Shown here in pieces: positions 16,301 through 24,542 of a DNA stretch of 64,000 nt (its first letter is position 1; each line of letters opens with the position of its first letter). The stretch comes from Flavobacterium sp. LC2016-23 (GTDB taxonomy: Bacteria > Bacteroidota > Bacteroidia > Flavobacteriales > Flavobacteriaceae): the NCBI RefSeq assembly GCF_009674775.1, contig NZ_WKKE01000010.1, positions 121,754 to 185,753 of the forward strand. The letters are read 5' to 3'. The notes beneath the pieces are model-generated. The model was not told the origin of the DNA. It saw nothing but the letters and a program-made list of their open reading frames with translations, and did not search any database. A program made the translations under genes and the position numbers.

Positions 16301-17536
16301 CTATTCGAATTTTCGCTTAACGAACCAAATACCATCCAAAGATAAATTGAGTGATATTTTATGATAATTTTCTTTTATAAGATTATCGGAGACTTTTCCC
16401 TTTTGTCCGTAAGAATACGAGATATTCAATGCCGAAAAGGTATTTTCTATTGGCAGTGAAAGTCCGACAGATATTGCTGCATTATTGATTCTTTTTCCGT
16501 CCACTTCAAGATAGCCGGTATCAAAATTTGCACCTGCTGAATATTGAATTTTATCCCAATAGCTTCTCGTATCTTTTTTGGCCTTAAAGATAAATCCTAA
16601 CGCAAACCTGTCCTGATTCACAAAATTCCCGAATAACTCCGATTGATTTGTATCATTCCAAAGACTTTTTTCATAATCTAAAGTCATATTTAAATTATTT
16701 TTGAAACGTTTACTGATTCCTATACCAATTTCCAGAGGTAAATAATAATCGTCTGTATCGGAAGCTTTATTGTATTCGAAAACACTTTCTACTCCACCCG
16801 TTATACTTTCAACACTCTGCACTTTTGTCGCCTTTACTCTGCTTGGTGCTTTAAAAGTTGAAGCAATTGTAAAAGTTGAATCAATTTTATACTGAGTTCC
16901 TAAAGTTGCGCGCACGCCTTTATAACTTGTTTCTTTATGAATCGTTGTAAGTGAATTCGAAACTACATAACTTCTTTCATCTGTAGTACTTCCAAATAAC
17001 GCAGTTCCCGTAAGACCTAATGACAGTTTATTTCCGAATCGGTATCCGTATGAAAAATCAAAATTATTTAGTCCTCCCGAACCAGCTGCTGTTAAATAAT
17101 AGAATTCCTGACTATTCTCAATAGGCAATTTCAAATTAGAAATTTTAAATGCCGCACTGGAATATGGTCTCAAAGCAGCGCTAAATGCCGAGTTTTTAGT
17201 TACCGGAAAAGCAAAAGCGATGTGCGAAAACTGAAAATTATTTCTCTTTTCAGTTTTTGAGCTGCTCTGGTAAGTGGTCGCTATGGCTTTTCCGCCAATA
17301 TCAAACATAAAATGATTTAAAGGCAGATATCCTAAAGAAGCCGGATTGAGATTATTTATAAAATTATCTGATGGCAGAGCCATTCCTGAGGAACCAGTAG
17401 CCGGAATTGAACCAAAATCTGAATCATACAGGCTTCCTAAACCGTATAAGGAATAAGGTGAACTTGAGATACTCTGAGAGAACATGTTTAGCGACATTAA
17501 AATGAAGCCACTAAGAAAAACTATTTTATTTTTCAT
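16301..17536 (-). CDS. FadL/OmpP1-like outer membrane beta-barrel
   Basis: A 411-residue protein with a signal peptide (ending in NMFSQ) and repeated amphipathic strands. The N-terminus (SSSPYSLYGLGSL, then NPASLGYL) resembles the plug region of the FadL/TodX family, which imports hydrophobic compounds. The substrate is not known. The ATG is directly adjacent to the stop of the DUF4270 lipoprotein gene, so the two are one transcription unit. This pairing of a DUF4270 lipoprotein with a barrel suggests a joint surface function (inference). Confidence 0.78.
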   Translation of the reverse strand: MKNKIVFLSGFILMSLNMFSQSISSSPYSLYGLGSLYDSDFGSIPATGSSGMALPSDNFINNLNPASLGYLPLNHFMFDIGGKAIATTYQSSSKTEKRNNFQFSHIAFAFPVTKNSAFSAALRPYSSAAFKISNLKLPIENSQEFYYLTAAGSGGLNNFDFSYGYRFGNKLSLGLTGTALFGSTTDERSYVVSNSLTTIHKETSYKGVRATLGTQYKIDSTFTIASTFKAPSRVKATKVQSVESITGGVESVFEYNKASDTDDYYLPLEIGIGISKRFKNNLNMTLDYEKSLWNDTNQSELFGNFVNQDRFALGFIFKAKKDTRSYWDKIQYSAGANFDTGYLEVDGKRINNAAISVGLSLPIENTFSALNISYSYGQKGKVSDNLIKENYHKISLNLSLDGIWFVKRKFE

Positions 17537-18868
17537 TTAATAAGAGATGTAATAAATTTTCAGCTGGATTTTATTGTTCAGATGTTTCTGGTCCCCTAAA
17601 ACAATCCTGTTTACGGCTTTATTAATTCCCGGCAATGTCAGAATCAAAGAGGACCTTGAATCGGATTGTTTCAGTATTTCTTTTTGCAAAAAATTTCCAA
17701 TTCGAAAAGAATATCCCATGTTTTCATTAAACTCATCACTCTTTTTATTTATTATTCCATATACGGCAGATCCCGAGGGACTTAATAATGTACCGCTAAT
17801 TCGGTTCAGATTATCAGCGACATGCACCTGTATCGAATCGGCCAAAGGATATTGTTCGGAAAAGGAATTAGTAACCGGTTTCAAAATCAATTCGGCGTCT
17901 ACAATTGCTCCATTATCTGAAATGTATTTCAGCTGTTTTATATTTGGAAAATCAATTCTGCAGGCGACTCCTGTTCCTGATTGTATAAATCCCTGCCTGT
18001 TGGTTAACGAACTCGAAAGCCTGCTGCTCGAAACTGGTAAACTCTGAAGTATTGTGCCTGATCTGTCTAATGAAATCGAGTTAAATTGTTTTCCAAAATC
18101 TGTAATCGCAAAATCGATATACAAAGATTTTTCGTCGCCGCTCTGGTACTTTGAGTAGTACATCCTGACTATGCTTGTTGACGGATTAAAACCAATAATA
18201 CTTGCAGAATTAGAAACTGACGGTACAAGAACCAATCCTTTTAAGTATTCCGTAAAACTGGTAAAATCGGTAATTTCTCTCTTTTTTATTCTTTGAAAAA
18301 TTTCTGATCCAAAAACGGGATCCATTTTTATATTAATGGAATCTTTTTCAACAGGCCTCGGTTTGTATGAAACGTACCCTAAACTTGCTGCGTCGTAATT
18401 TAAAGTTGAATTATTGTAAAAACTGTTATCATCAGTATTAGGCTTTATTTTCTGAAGTACCCGATGAATATTAAATGTCTGCACTTTTGTAGTATCTCCG
18501 TAAAAATAATTATTATACTTTAAAATCATGGAAATAGAATCAAAAACGTAATTAACAGCCTGCGTATCAGAGCCTGCACTTGGTAGGGAATAGGTGTCCG
18601 ACTGCAATTGAAAATAACTATCGGATTTTACTTTTCCGAAAATGGGGTCGTCATAATTTCCTATCAAAATTCTGCTTTGATTTGAAGTCACGAGCGAGTC
18701 AAAATTTATGGTTGACATTTCGACCGTAACGGTATCAATTAAAATCACTTTATTATTGACCGCCAGATAATCCGAACCTACCACAAACTCTCCCGCATCA
18801 GTATCTGTTCCGCATGAAAATAGGGTAAAAGCAAAAAACAACATTACTATAAACTTGTGCATAATCAT
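17537..18868 (-). CDS. DUF4270 family lipoprotein
   Basis: About 443 residues from the ATG at 18868; another in-frame ATG is at 18862, and the frame can extend to 18880. The signal ends at the lipobox FTLFSCG, so it is an envelope lipoprotein. The mature part, with a conserved GSDYL near the N-terminus and many beta-rich segments, matches the DUF4270 family of Bacteroidota, whose function I do not know. It is co-transcribed with the barrel downstream. A -7 box ends only about nine bases before the start, implying a very short leader. Confidence 0.82.
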   Translation of the reverse strand: MIMHKFIVMLFFAFTLFSCGTDTDAGEFVVGSDYLAVNNKVILIDTVTVEMSTINFDSLVTSNQSRILIGNYDDPIFGKVKSDSYFQLQSDTYSLPSAGSDTQAVNYVFDSISMILKYNNYFYGDTTKVQTFNIHRVLQKIKPNTDDNSFYNNSTLNYDAASLGYVSYKPRPVEKDSINIKMDPVFGSEIFQRIKKREITDFTSFTEYLKGLVLVPSVSNSASIIGFNPSTSIVRMYYSKYQSGDEKSLYIDFAITDFGKQFNSISLDRSGTILQSLPVSSSRLSSSLTNRQGFIQSGTGVACRIDFPNIKQLKYISDNGAIVDAELILKPVTNSFSEQYPLADSIQVHVADNLNRISGTLLSPSGSAVYGIINKKSDEFNENMGYSFRIGNFLQKEILKQSDSRSSLILTLPGINKAVNRIVLGDQKHLNNKIQLKIYYISY

Positions 18869-18877
18869 ATTTTTGCA

Positions 18878-18885
18878 CAAATATA
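18878..18885 (-). promoter_or_regulatory. Predicted -7 element for the DUF4270 gene
   Basis: The minus strand reads TATATTTG, matching TAnnTTTG. It lies nine bases from the ATG at 18868. Confidence 0.5.
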
Positions 18886-19068
18886 AATGCCGCTCTTCTG
18901 CATCACACTATAACATATACAGTCAGGCCTTTTTGTACTATAAAAAGCAAAAAAACATCTATAACAGGCTTATATAAACAAATAGATCATTCAGCCATAA
19001 AAAAGGCTGTTTAGTCTATCAAAAAGTGCCATACATATATCTTCTTTTTTTTAAAAACATTAGGCACC

Positions 19069-19076
19069 TACTTTTG
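19069..19076 (+). promoter_or_regulatory. Predicted -7 element before the DUF6268 gene
   Basis: TACTTTTG matches TAnnTTTG and lies 17 bases before the ATG. The extended string CTACTTTTGAGC recurs before the LytTR regulator gene at 23162-23173. Upstream, GTGCC (19026-19030) and GGCAC (19063-19067) form a spaced inverted repeat that could be a binding site. Confidence 0.5.
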
Positions 19077-19093
19077 AGCCAATAATATAAGTA

Positions 19094-19936
19094 ATGAAAA
19101 TAAGGCTTTTAATAGGTTCTCTTTTTTTGATTTCATTTTATAATATGAAAGCGCAGCAAAATTTTTCTGCTGAAATGAATATTAAAACGGAACCAACAGC
19201 AAAAATTGATTTTAATGAAACGAATGCAGTACTGTCATTTCATAAAAAAATCAGTACTACTAATACCATAACCAATACATTAGCATACACGAATTTGAAA
19301 GTAAATTATGAGTCAGGGAGTTTTAAAACCTTTGAAAGACCGGATAATTTTAACCGGCTTCAAAACAAATTTGAAATCACGAAGGAGTTTTCAAATACAA
19401 CAAAGCTGAATATTAATGTTATCCCGACTGTTAATTTTCAGCAAAACCTTGATGCTTCTGATTTTTCGCTTTTGGGAAGTCTTGAAATCAGGCAGCAACT
19501 GAATTCAAAATTGAGTATCAATGTCGGAGCTGCCAGAACAGCCATTTTTGGATATGCTGCATTCATTCCTACGCTGTCCTTAAATTATAATGTAAATGAT
19601 AAAAGTGCTTTGCTGATCGGATTTCCGGATTCCAGATTCTCTTACAGTAATAATATTCGAAATACGTTCAGCCTGACCAATACCTTTAACGGCAGCTTTT
19701 ACAATCTGGATGATTCAATTAATCAGACGGACAAAGCTTCTAAGGTTAGTATGTCGCAAATGACATCTGCTTTCGAATATGAAAGAAATGTAGACAAAAA
19801 CTGGTTTATAAACCTGAAGGCCGGCTATGATTTTAATAAAAAATACAATCTTATCGACGAAGAAAATCATAAAGTCTATGATTTTAATACCGGTAACGGG
19901 TACATTTTAGGAATCGGGATCAAATACAAACAATAA
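19094..19936 (+). CDS. DUF6268 family outer membrane beta-barrel
   Basis: A 280-residue protein with a signal peptide ending in NMKAQQ and a repetitive series of amphipathic beta-strands ending in ILGIGIKYKQ, typical of a small outer membrane barrel. From memory it fits the DUF6268 group; no substrate or partner is established. It is the first gene of the 19-24 kb signalling cluster, 16 bases ahead of the Kelch lipoprotein gene. Confidence 0.75.
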   Translation: MKIRLLIGSLFLISFYNMKAQQNFSAEMNIKTEPTAKIDFNETNAVLSFHKKISTTNTITNTLAYTNLKVNYESGSFKTFERPDNFNRLQNKFEITKEFSNTTKLNINVIPTVNFQQNLDASDFSLLGSLEIRQQLNSKLSINVGAARTAIFGYAAFIPTLSLNYNVNDKSALLIGFPDSRFSYSNNIRNTFSLTNTFNGSFYNLDDSINQTDKASKVSMSQMTSAFEYERNVDKNWFINLKAGYDFNKKYNLIDEENHKVYDFNTGNGYILGIGIKYKQ

Positions 19937-19952
19937 ATAAATTTAATACACT

Positions 19953-20960
19953 ATGAATAATCTAAAAAAAGGAATATTATTCGCGGCACTGCTTTCCAGC
20001 CTGTTTTTTATCGGCTGTAGTAACGACGATGACGATGACGATTTAATTGGAAACTGGATAAAAAAATCATCCTTTGACGGGCCTGCAAGATCCAGTGCTA
20101 CCAGCTTTGTTATTGGAGACTATGCTTATGTAGCTACCGGCTATACCGGAGATGAATATTTAAAAGATTTATGGGCTTATAATTCAAATGGTGATTATTG
20201 GGAACAAAAAGCAGATTTCACAGGTATTGGAAGAAGTTCTGCCTCAAGTTTTACGCTAAACGACAAAGGATATGTTGGTCTTGGCTATGACGGGACGAAT
20301 AAACTAAAAGATTTTTATCAATATGACCCTGCAGCCAACAGCTGGACCCAGAAAACGGATTTTGCAGGTACGGCAAGATATGCTGCCGTAGGTTTTCAGG
20401 CAGGGGGAAAAGCGTATTTTGGAACGGGTTATGACGGAAACTATTTAAAAGACTTCTACCGATATGACGATCAGACCAATACATGGACACTTATGAACGG
20501 ATTTAGCGGAAATAAGAGACGTAATGCGTCTGTATTCGTAATTAATGACAAAGCCTATCTGGTCACCGGAATTAATAACGGTGTCTATCAGGAAGATTTT
20601 TGGGAATTTAATCCTGCTACCGATGTCTGGACCCGAAAAAGAGACATAGACAAGGATGAGGACGACGATGACTCTTACAACGATGACTATTCTATTGTTC
20701 GCTCTAATGCGTCCGGTTTTGCCTTGAACGGATTAGGATATATTGTAGGTGGCGAAGGGCTGAGCACCATTTGGGAATATAATCCATCAACTGATCTCTG
20801 GACTGAAAGAACTTCTATGGAAGGTGCCTCAAGAACAGATGCCGTTGGTTTTACGATCAATAACCGCAGTTTCTATATGTTAGGAAGAATAGGTTCTACT
20901 TATTATGATGATGCCTGGGAATTTAAACCGTTAGAGGAACAAAATGATGATGACAATTAA
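19953..20960 (+). CDS. Kelch-repeat lipoprotein with Asp-rich insert
   Basis: A 335-residue lipoprotein: the signal ends in FFIGCSN and is followed directly by six Asp residues. About six Kelch blades follow, each of the type R-SSA-SFV-GDYAYVATGY-G-LKDLWAYN, so the protein should fold as a beta-propeller in the envelope. An acidic insert (about residues 230-245, KDEDDDDSYNDDYS) and the acidic C-terminus (EEQNDDDN) suggest divalent cation binding, which is inference. The last 17 bases overlap the DUF4907 gene. It probably acts as a sensor or scaffold for the following kinase system. Confidence 0.85.
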   Translation: MNNLKKGILFAALLSSLFFIGCSNDDDDDDLIGNWIKKSSFDGPARSSATSFVIGDYAYVATGYTGDEYLKDLWAYNSNGDYWEQKADFTGIGRSSASSFTLNDKGYVGLGYDGTNKLKDFYQYDPAANSWTQKTDFAGTARYAAVGFQAGGKAYFGTGYDGNYLKDFYRYDDQTNTWTLMNGFSGNKRRNASVFVINDKAYLVTGINNGVYQEDFWEFNPATDVWTRKRDIDKDEDDDDSYNDDYSIVRSNASGFALNGLGYIVGGEGLSTIWEYNPSTDLWTERTSMEGASRTDAVGFTINNRSFYMLGRIGSTYYDDAWEFKPLEEQNDDDN

Positions 20961-21279
20961 TACAAAAAAATTCTTCCGGCTATTGAACCGGAAGAATTTC
21001 TTATTTATTTTACTTGCTTTGCAGCTGACAGCCTGTACCAAAAACAATACATTAAAAACGGAAACCTTTAAAACAGCTTCAGGATGGGGATATTCCATTA
21101 CCTACAAAGATAAAATCATTATCAGACAATCTATTATCCCTGTAATAAACGATTCTAAAAGTTTTTCGACAGAAGAAGATGCTCTTAAAGTTGCCAATCT
21201 GGTCGAAAAAAAACTCAGCCAAAACATATCGCCAACGGTAACTAAAAATGATTTAATTTTATTAAAAATAAAATTCTAA
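20944..21279 (+). CDS. DUF4907 family lipoprotein
   Basis: A 111-residue protein. The leader MMMTINTKKFFRLLNRKNF and the hydrophobic FLFILLALQLTAC make a lipoprotein signal, and the mature part (TASGWGYSITYKDKIIIRQ through ALKVANLVEKKL) fits DUF4907, a small family of unknown function next to Kelch proteins in Bacteroidota. The start overlaps the Kelch gene by 17 bases and the stop abuts the kinase start, indicating translational coupling. Unusually, its first codons contain a perfect 12-bp hairpin followed by a T-rich run (20968-20999). Confidence 0.8.
   Translation: MMMTINTKKFFRLLNRKNFLFILLALQLTACTKNNTLKTETFKTASGWGYSITYKDKIIIRQSIIPVINDSKSFSTEEDALKVANLVEKKLSQNISPTVTKNDLILLKIKF
20968..20999 (+). 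terminator. Terminator-like hairpin inside the DUF4907 coding start
   Basis: AAATTCTTCCGG (20968-20979) pairs exactly with CCGGAAGAATTT (20988-20999) around an eight-base loop, followed by CTTATTTATTTTACTT. It lies just past the Kelch stop but within the next gene, so it may attenuate expression of the kinase and downstream genes. Confidence 0.6.
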
Positions 21280-22386
21280 ATGAACATAGGTGCCATAAAA
21301 AATACCAGCTCAAACAAAATCCTGTTCCATGTCATTATATGGGTTTTCTTTATCCTGACTTCATTGATTCAATTTTACGAAAGTCCGTTTACGATTAGTA
21401 ATGATTTTTATGTACAATGGTTTACCGGTATTGTTTTGTTTTATCTGAACTATTTTTATTTGGTTCCTGTCTTGCTGTTGGAAAAAAAGTACTGGCTTTA
21501 TTTCGTTTTTGTTTTAGCATTAATCATTCTTTTTATGATTATAAGGATGAATTACTTCATGCCTGAATTTAGACCGGTACGACCACCACTCAGAATGGCT
21601 CCTCCTCCCGAAAGCGTGAGGTTATACTTAAAAGGCCACTCTGTTCGGGCAGTAATGGCAAAACAGCCTTTATTTTTTAAGATTGGTCCTTCTCTTTTTT
21701 ACATTTTGATTATTACGATTAGTGCTATTATCAGAACATTAACTGAATTTTATAACAATCAACAAAACAAATTAATTGCCGAAACCCACAGGACTAATAC
21801 TGAATTGATTTATTTAAGAAAACAAACCAATCCGCATTTTTTATTCAATTCATTAAATAGTATTTATTCACTGGCACACAAGAAATCTGATTTGGTCCCT
21901 GATGCCATCGTGACATTATCTGAATTAATGCGGTATATGCTGTATGAAACAGACAATCAAACGGTGGCTTTAGAAAAAGAAATCAACTACATTCAAAATT
22001 ACATCGAATTACAAAAACTCAGGCTCAACAACATAGAGGACATTGTAATAAATGTTCATGGTGACACCAGACATCAGTTTATTGAACCTTTGCTGCTGAT
22101 TTCTTTTGTAGAAAATGCTTTTAAATATGGTACCGATTACAAAGGCGCCGCGCATGTAAAAATCAAAATTTTCATATTAGACAACAATCTTGATTTCTGG
22201 ATAGAAAACACAATTGAAAATTATGTGAAAGACCCCGAAAATTCAGGGATTGGATTAGTAAATATTCAAAGTCGCCTGGATTTACTTTATCCAAATGCAC
22301 ATGAACTTGCCATAACACAGGACAGCAAGTTCTATCGGGTGCATTTGAACCTGAAATTAGACAGCATTCAAACCGCAATAAATTAA
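21280..22386 (+). CDS. LytS-type sensor histidine kinase
   Basis: A 368-residue membrane kinase. Four hydrophobic helices occupy about residues 10-160. An Arg/Pro-rich segment around residues 95-115 (RPVRPPLRMAPPPESVRL) lies in the loop between the third and fourth helices. The His_kinase domain (PF06580) follows: the phosphoacceptor is in TNPHFLFNSLNSIYSL, and the ATP-binding N-box is VENAFKYG. It begins one base after the DUF4907 stop. The LytTR regulator two genes downstream is the likely partner. Confidence 0.92.
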   Translation: MNIGAIKNTSSNKILFHVIIWVFFILTSLIQFYESPFTISNDFYVQWFTGIVLFYLNYFYLVPVLLLEKKYWLYFVFVLALIILFMIIRMNYFMPEFRPVRPPLRMAPPPESVRLYLKGHSVRAVMAKQPLFFKIGPSLFYILIITISAIIRTLTEFYNNQQNKLIAETHRTNTELIYLRKQTNPHFLFNSLNSIYSLAHKKSDLVPDAIVTLSELMRYMLYETDNQTVALEKEINYIQNYIELQKLRLNNIEDIVINVHGDTRHQFIEPLLLISFVENAFKYGTDYKGAAHVKIKIFILDNNLDFWIENTIENYVKDPENSGIGLVNIQSRLDLLYPNAHELAITQDSKFYRVHLNLKLDSIQTAIN

Positions 22387-22393
22387 GAACGTT

Positions 22394-23104
22394 ATGGACA
22401 GAAAAAAATTTATCCGAAATGGTATTTTAGGAATTGCTTCATTAGCAACCGCTGCCAAATTATTAGAATCCTGCTCTAAAGACGACAACAACAATGACGA
22501 TGCCAATGCTTCAGCTGATGGAAGCTGTACCGTTTCCCCTTCTGAAACCAAAGGTCCGTTTCCGATAAAAACACCAAGTCAGTTAGTTTTGGAAAACATC
22601 AAATCAGACCGAATCGGGATCGCCCTTCTTATCAATTTAACAATCGAAAACAAAAACAATAGCTGCTTACCCCTCGAAGGTGTTCTGGTTGATGTCTGGC
22701 ATTGTGATAAAGACGGAAACTATTCGGAATACGGAGGAACCGGAATGCAGCAAACAGATTATACCGCAGTTCATTTTCTGAGAGGCAGACAAACTACATC
22801 TTCTAAAGGCGAAGTATCTTTTCTTTCGATTTTTCCCGGCTGGTATCAGGGCAGGGCGCCACATGTACATGTTGAAGTTCTAACCAGCAGCGGCACTTCG
22901 TTACTGGTAACCCAAATTGCATTTCCTGAAAATATTTCCAGTGCGGTATATTCAAGTACTAATTATGTTTCTCACGGACAGGCTGATACCTCTAACACCA
23001 AAGACAATGTGTTTTCGGACAGTTTAGCAAATGAATTAGCAACACTAACAGGCAATTTAACAGATGGTTATACCCTGAGCAAAACTATTGTTGTAAACGC
23101 GTAA
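22394..23104 (+). CDS. Intradiol ring-cleavage dioxygenase-like lipoprotein
   Basis: A 236-residue protein. Its N-terminus (MDRKKFIRNGILGIASLATA, Cys27) resembles an exported lipoprotein leader. The core matches the intradiol dioxygenase family: DVWHCDKDGNYSEYGG, the Tyr-containing FPGWYQGR and the His pair in APHVHVEV are the Fe(III) ligand region. Catechol-type substrates are implied by the family, but extracytoplasmic members in Bacteroidota lack known substrates. It sits between a kinase and its regulator, an odd position for a catabolic enzyme. Confidence 0.85.
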   Translation: MDRKKFIRNGILGIASLATAAKLLESCSKDDNNNDDANASADGSCTVSPSETKGPFPIKTPSQLVLENIKSDRIGIALLINLTIENKNNSCLPLEGVLVDVWHCDKDGNYSEYGGTGMQQTDYTAVHFLRGRQTTSSKGEVSFLSIFPGWYQGRAPHVHVEVLTSSGTSLLVTQIAFPENISSAVYSSTNYVSHGQADTSNTKDNVFSDSLANELATLTGNLTDGYTLSKTIVVNA

Positions 23105-23162
23105 TTTAATCCGTAAAACGTATTTTATGAAAACTTTAAAACTTATTTTAGGGGTTTCAGAC

Positions 23163-23170
23163 TACTTTTG
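23163..23170 (+). promoter_or_regulatory. Predicted -7 element for the LytTR regulator
   Basis: TACTTTTG matches TAnnTTTG and lies within the shared string CTACTTTTGAGC also seen at 19068-19079. The regulator ATG is 37 bases downstream. The -33 region is poor, so an activator may be needed. Confidence 0.45.
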
Positions 23171-23207
23171 AGCACCAAACCAAATTTAAGAATCTAATTT
23201 CAGGCAA

Positions 23208-23924
23208 ATGAAATGTGTAATTATAGACGATGAACCTTTAGCAGTTGAATTATTAGAAGATTTTGTGAGAAAGATAGATTCGCTTGAATTGGTGAGTACC
23301 TTCAACAATGCCATCGATGCTGTTTCTTTCATCAATCAGAACAATGTCGATTTGATTTTTCTGGATATTCAGATGCCGCATTTCTCCGGAATTGAATTTC
23401 TGAACACGATCGAAAAAAAGCCTCTGATTATTTTTACCACTGCCTATTCCGATTATGCCGTTGAAGGCTTCAACCTTGGCGCTGTTGATTATCTGGTAAA
23501 ACCAATTCCTTTTCACCGCTTTTTAAAATCAGTCGTAAGGGCACAACAGATTTTAAATCCGGCTGCTCCTATTCAAACCATTTCGGAAACCACTGCAGCT
23601 CAGGAAGCAGAACAGGATTTCATGTTTGTGAGAGCCGAATATGAAAATGTAAAGATGAATTTTTCGGATATCTTATTTATCGAAGGCCTGAAAGATTACG
23701 TGAAAATCTATACCACAGACAATAAATTTACGCTAACCTTAATCAGCTTAATAAAACTCGAAAATTTACTTTCCAGTAAAGGATTTTCAAGAATTCACAG
23801 GTCGTATATCATCAATATAAAGCATGTAAAATCAATACAAAAAAATAAAGTTCTGATTAGTGACAAACGAATTCCGATTAGTGAAAGCTACAAAAATGCT
23901 TTCTTCGAAAAAATCAATTTATAG
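23208..23924 (+). CDS. LytTR-family DNA-binding response regulator
   Basis: A 238-residue regulator. The receiver domain (1-120) has the acidic DDEP at residues 7-10, phospho-acceptor Asp53 in FLDIQMP, Thr78 and Lys98 in LVKP. The LytTR DNA-binding domain follows from about residue 140 (ILFIEGLKDYVKIYT, FSRIHRSYIINI). The partner kinase is probably the LytS-type protein at 21280. It is expected to control cluster promoters. A 23-bp-arm hairpin follows the stop. Confidence 0.94.
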   Translation: MKCVIIDDEPLAVELLEDFVRKIDSLELVSTFNNAIDAVSFINQNNVDLIFLDIQMPHFSGIEFLNTIEKKPLIIFTTAYSDYAVEGFNLGAVDYLVKPIPFHRFLKSVVRAQQILNPAAPIQTISETTAAQEAEQDFMFVRAEYENVKMNFSDILFIEGLKDYVKIYTTDNKFTLTLISLIKLENLLSSKGFSRIHRSYIINIKHVKSIQKNKVLISDKRIPISESYKNAFFEKINL

Positions 23925-23940
23925 CCTTTAAAAAAAAATC

Positions 23941-23998
23941 AAAATAGAAATTCCAAATTCCAATAAGCATCAAGCTTGGAATTTGGAATTTCTATTTT
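23941..23998. repeat. Perfect 23-bp-arm hairpin
   Basis: The arm at 23941-23963 (AAAATAGAAATTCCAAATTC, then CAA) pairs exactly with 23976-23998 around a twelve-base loop. The arms contain tandem AAATTCC units. It lies between the convergent LytTR and carbonic-anhydrase genes, and could serve as a bidirectional terminator or be a repeat element. Confidence 0.88.
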
Positions 23999-24012
23999 TG
24001 GAATTTACTAAA

Positions 24013-24531
24013 TTATTTTTCGTCTTTAAACCAGCCCGAATACATGACATAATTGTTAGAAATACGCTCAATTTCTCCCGCAAAGTCAGACTGATCAATC
24101 TCTTTTACTTTTCTTGCCGGCACACCTGCATAAATGCTGCCTGACGTGACAACCATATTTTGCGTTAAAACGGCTCCGGCTGCCACAATAGAATTGCTTT
24201 CGATCACACAGTTATCCATTACAATAGCACCCATTCCGATTAAAACATTATCGTGAATTGTACAGCCGTGTACAATTGCGTTATGACCTATCGAAACATT
24301 ATTACCTATTATAGTCGGATGTTTCTGGTACGTACAGTGAATAACAGCACCGTCCTGAATATTGACTTTATTTCCTATTTTAATGAAATGTACATCACCG
24401 CGTATAACAGCGTTAAACCAAACACTGCAGGAATCTCCAAAAGTAACGTCTCCAACAATAGTTGCGTTTTCGGCCACATAACAATCCTCAGGAATGGATG
24501 GAGATTTTCCGTTTACAGATTTAATTAACAT
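24013..24531 (-). CDS. Gamma carbonic anhydrase family protein
   Basis: A 172-residue left-handed beta-helix protein with hexapeptide repeats (NATIVGDVTFGDSCSVWFNA, then VSIGHNAIVHGCTI and ALIGMGAIVMD-type turns). The Zn-ligand His positions of the gamma class are conserved (IHCTYQKH, GHNAIVHGC). It is of the PaaY/CaiE-like or YrdA-like group, whose activity ranges from CO2 hydration to hydrolase functions. It is 11 bases downstream of the PorP/SprF-like gene on the same strand. Confidence 0.88.
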   Translation of the reverse strand: MLIKSVNGKSPSIPEDCYVAENATIVGDVTFGDSCSVWFNAVIRGDVHFIKIGNKVNIQDGAVIHCTYQKHPTIIGNNVSIGHNAIVHGCTIHDNVLIGMGAIVMDNCVIESNSIVAAGAVLTQNMVVTSGSIYAGVPARKVKEIDQSDFAGEIERISNNYVMYSGWFKDEK

Positions 24532-24542
24532 AACAAAAGATT

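Noticed and set aside
22394..23104. Aromatic catabolism operon
   Set aside because: Only one dioxygenase-like gene is present and it is exported; no muconate, ketoadipate or uptake genes accompany it.
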